DNA from: Eubacteriales Family XIII. Incertae Sedis bacterium
Lineage (GTDB): Bacteria; Bacillota; Clostridia; Peptostreptococcales; Anaerovoracaceae
Reading direction: 5' to 3'
DNA length: 13,165 nt
NCBI GenBank assembly: GCA_031272745.1
Contig: JAISTF010000225.1
Location: 1-13,165 of the forward strand
The position numbers and the translations under genes are program-made. Numbering within the stretch: the stretch's first letter is position 1; each line of letters starts with the position of its first letter. The notes under the pieces are model-generated. The model made no database searches. It had not been told where the DNA came from and saw only the letters and a list, made by a program, of their open reading frames with translations. This document shows, piece after piece, positions 11,520 through 13,165 of the stretch.

Positions 11520-13165
11520 ATGTTGAAAATGAGTTGGTTGTCGAAATTGGTGGCCGTCGTGGTGATCGCCGCGATGGTGCCCGTGGTCACGTTTGCGGAC
11601 GAAGCGCCGGCGGGGGTTGCGCCGGAGGCGGTCGCAGAGGAAGCGTCCGAGCCGGAGGCCGCCGTCGAGGCGGAGCCTGCCTCGGAGCCGGAACCCGAAC
11701 CGGCTGTAGAAGAAGCTCCCGTTACGGAACCGGAACCGGTCGCAGAGACCGAGCCGGAACCGGTCGCAGAGACCGAGCCCGTTGCAGAAAGCGAGCCTGA
11801 AATACTGGATTCTCTGGACACGCCCGAGAATGACAATGGGGATGTGGCATCAGAGCCCGAGACTGTAGGGGACGGGCTTGCCCGTCCCGCCGATGATGAA
11901 TCGGCACCCGTGGCCGATGATGCACCGTCACCCGAAGACCCCGCCGAAGAACCAATCGAAGACGCGTCCAAAACACGCTCCGGCATCGAACCCCTCGGGA
12001 TCGAACCGATGGATGGAGATCTGATTATGATTACCTTCTATGTCGGCGAGGCGACAACAGGCATATCTCTTCCGGAAGGGACGAAGATCAAAGACGTCCC
12101 CGGAGAATTCGCTCCGCCGGACGCATCCTCATGGCCAAATGGCGCCCTTGCTTTCAAGGGATGGTTTACGACGGCGGGGGCGCTCGCGACCATTGATACC
12201 GATAGCCCGGCTGAGGCGATTGACATCGAAACGGACACTACGGTGCTTACGGAAGGGATGGCATTCTATGCGGGTTTCAGCTACAAATATCTGATTGAAT
12301 ACCTCAATGCCGACGGGATTGCCATCCAAAGCGAATACATCCTTCCCGGCGAAGCGATCCCCGCATTCACCAATGTAGCCGCATTGTCCTCCCCGCAGGG
12401 GAAGGTTCATACAGGTTGGAAGGATCAAGACGGGAATGCGTTCACACAGGGAGCAACCGCCTCGCGCGATTTGCAGCTATCCCCTGTATTCGACGATAGC
12501 TATTATGTGACGTTCAACAGCAACGGCGGCGCGGCAGTGGCCTACCAAATCGTACAAAACGGCGGCAAGGTAACGCCGCCGACGCTCGCAAACAAGACAG
12601 GGTATACCCTTGCCGGATGGTATAAGGACGATCCGGAAATTCTGTGGGATTTCGACACGGATACGGTGACGCAGGACACGACGCTCCACGCGAATTGGAT
12701 GCCGGATCCGAATCAGAAATTCGGCTACACGATAGCGGTATGGGTTGAGAAGCCGAAAGTCGTTGGGACGCCTTCCGTGCCAAGCGATTTCTCGGCCATC
12801 GGCAATATTATCGTCAACGATACCGATAACTCGGCATACAAAGCGGCGGCGGAAACCATCTTTGATCTGGGCAGTTCGGACTTTCTGACGCTTCTTGCAA
12901 GCAACAAACCAAGCCTCGAAACGACCTATCTGGCGCTGAAGTATTCCGAACTCAGCAGCATTGCGGCCACGCCCGTTCAAGTGGACGGAATCGCCGTGAT
13001 CAATGTTTACTATACGCGTATCAATTATACAATCTCGTTCAACACAACGGATGCGGCGGGTGCGGCATCTTCGTATATTCAGCTTGAGGGCAAATCCGAG
13101 GAATATCATAACAACACCTATAAGATCGAAGGTGTAAAATATGAATCCGATGTGACGAATCTTTG
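11520..13165 (+). CDS. Secreted surface protein with Glu/Pro-rich stalk and InlB-type repeats (3' end beyond window)
   Basis: The frame is open from the ATG at 11520 to the end of the window (548 codons). Residues 1-26 are a signal peptide (MLKMSWLSK, core ending VVTFA). Residues 27-160 are an acidic Glu/Pro/Ala-rich stalk with two exact PEPVAETE repeats, plus two stretches that come from palindromic elements (LDSLDTPENDN, 96-106, and VGDGLARPAD). Residues 327-393 fit an InlB B / Listeria-Bacteroides repeat (YYVTFNSNGG... GYTLAGWYKD... DTTLHANW). Two degenerate versions precede it (about 170-253, FKGWFT..., and 258-324, HTGWKDQDG...). Such proteins are cell-wall adhesins; the anchor would be in the missing C-terminus. 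AAGGGG at 11506-11511 sets the start. Codon use from about 12000 is clearly less GC-biased than in the operon to the left, as often seen in surface proteins or acquired genes. Confidence 0.87.
   Translation, partial: MLKMSWLSKLVAVVVIAAMVPVVTFADEAPAGVAPEAVAEEASEPEAAVEAEPASEPEPEPAVEEAPVTEPEPVAETEPEPVAETEPVAESEPEILDSLDTPENDNGDVASEPETVGDGLARPADDESAPVADDAPSPEDPAEEPIEDASKTRSGIEPLGIEPMDGDLIMITFYVGEATTGISLPEGTKIKDVPGEFAPPDASSWPNGALAFKGWFTTAGALATIDTDSPAEAIDIETDTTVLTEGMAFYAGFSYKYLIEYLNADGIAIQSEYILPGEAIPAFTNVAALSSPQGKVHTGWKDQDGNAFTQGATASRDLQLSPVFDDSYYVTFNSNGGAAVAYQIVQNGGKVTPPTLANKTGYTLAGWYKDDPEILWDFDTDTVTQDTTLHANWMPDPNQKFGYTIAVWVEKPKVVGTPSVPSDFSAIGNIIVNDTDNSAYKAAAETIFDLGSSDFLTLLASNKPSLETTYLALKYSELSSIAATPVQVDGIAVINVYYTRINYTISFNTTDAAGAASSYIQLEGKSEEYHNNTYKIEGVKYESDVTNL
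11730..11777 (+). repeat. Two tandem 24-base repeats in the stalk
   Basis: Two identical 24-base units (11730-11753 and 11754-11777) each encode PEPVAETE. A degenerate third part follows (PVAESE). This is a typical length-variable stalk of a wall-attached surface protein. Confidence 0.85.
11805..11836. repeat. Second in-frame copy of the 32-base palindromic element
   Basis: It is identical to 7152-7183 at 29 of 32 bases, in the same orientation and reading frame, encoding LDSLDTPENDN. The three changes spoil the perfect hairpin, suggesting an older or decaying copy. It sits in the disordered stalk of the surface protein. Confidence 0.75.
11869..11888. repeat. Perfect 9-base palindrome, second repeat class
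   Basis: GGGACGGGC (11869-11877) and GCCCGTCCC (11880-11888) flank a two-base TT spacer. It is in frame within the stalk (GDGLARP). It begins 33 bases after the previous element and has an unrelated sequence, resembling GGGGACGGGCTTGCCCG-type dispersed repeats. Confidence 0.6.

Overview
The window reads as a piece of a bacterial chromosome with a strong G/C bias at third codon positions, AT-rich intergenic gaps and strong Shine-Dalgarno sequences (GGAAGGAG, GAGGAGAGGAGGG, TTGGAGGG). An envelope-anchored SH3/GH18 protein, a LemA/DUF2207 pair, an anaerobe-style iron-sulfur amine dehydrogenase and an InlB-repeat surface protein together suggest a high-GC, probably anaerobic and gut-type Bacillota (Clostridia-like). 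A Coriobacteriia-type actinobacterium cannot be excluded. This is inference; there is no rRNA or other marker gene here.

Left part (1-3920): a minus-strand gene for an anchored copper-amine-oxidase-N-like/SH3/GH18 protein runs off the left edge. It diverges from a plus-strand pair, lemA and a DUF2207 membrane protein, whose coding regions overlap by 23 bases. Promoter-like sequences for both directions are packed into the 78-base gap and face each other.

Central part (4037-11447): eight same-strand genes look like one catabolic unit. The order is a Rid-family protein, an ornithine cyclodeaminase/mu-crystallin-family protein (closest to what databases call 'tyramine oxidase subunit B'), a small [2Fe-2S] protein, an FAD/NAD-binding subunit fused to a two-cluster ferredoxin domain, a BFD-type [2Fe-2S] protein, a DAO-type FAD oxidoreductase, an AraC regulator and an APC permease. 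A 10-bp terminator hairpin with eight T's follows. Several genes overlap by ATGA. The logic resembles the HcnABC, opine oxidase and D-hydroxyproline dehydrogenase families: the permease imports an amino acid, imino acid or opine-like substrate, the flavo-iron-sulfur complex oxidises its C-N bond, and the Rid and OCD-family proteins act on the imine or enamine product. The actual substrate cannot be read from the sequence.

Right part (11520-end): a secreted surface protein with a Glu/Pro/Ala-rich stalk and InlB/Listeria-Bacteroides-type repeats runs off the right edge. Its base composition and codon use are less biased than those of the central genes.

The most unusual signal is a set of short palindromic dispersed-repeat-like elements. 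Two 32-base copies (29 of 32 bases identical) lie inside two unrelated genes, in the same orientation and the same reading frame, encoding LDSRVKPENDN and LDSLDTPENDN. A related palindrome sits in the intergenic gap at 5604-5642, and a different in-frame palindrome is at 11869-11888. They look like small mobile palindromes tolerated within protein linkers, comparable in concept to Rickettsia palindromic elements.
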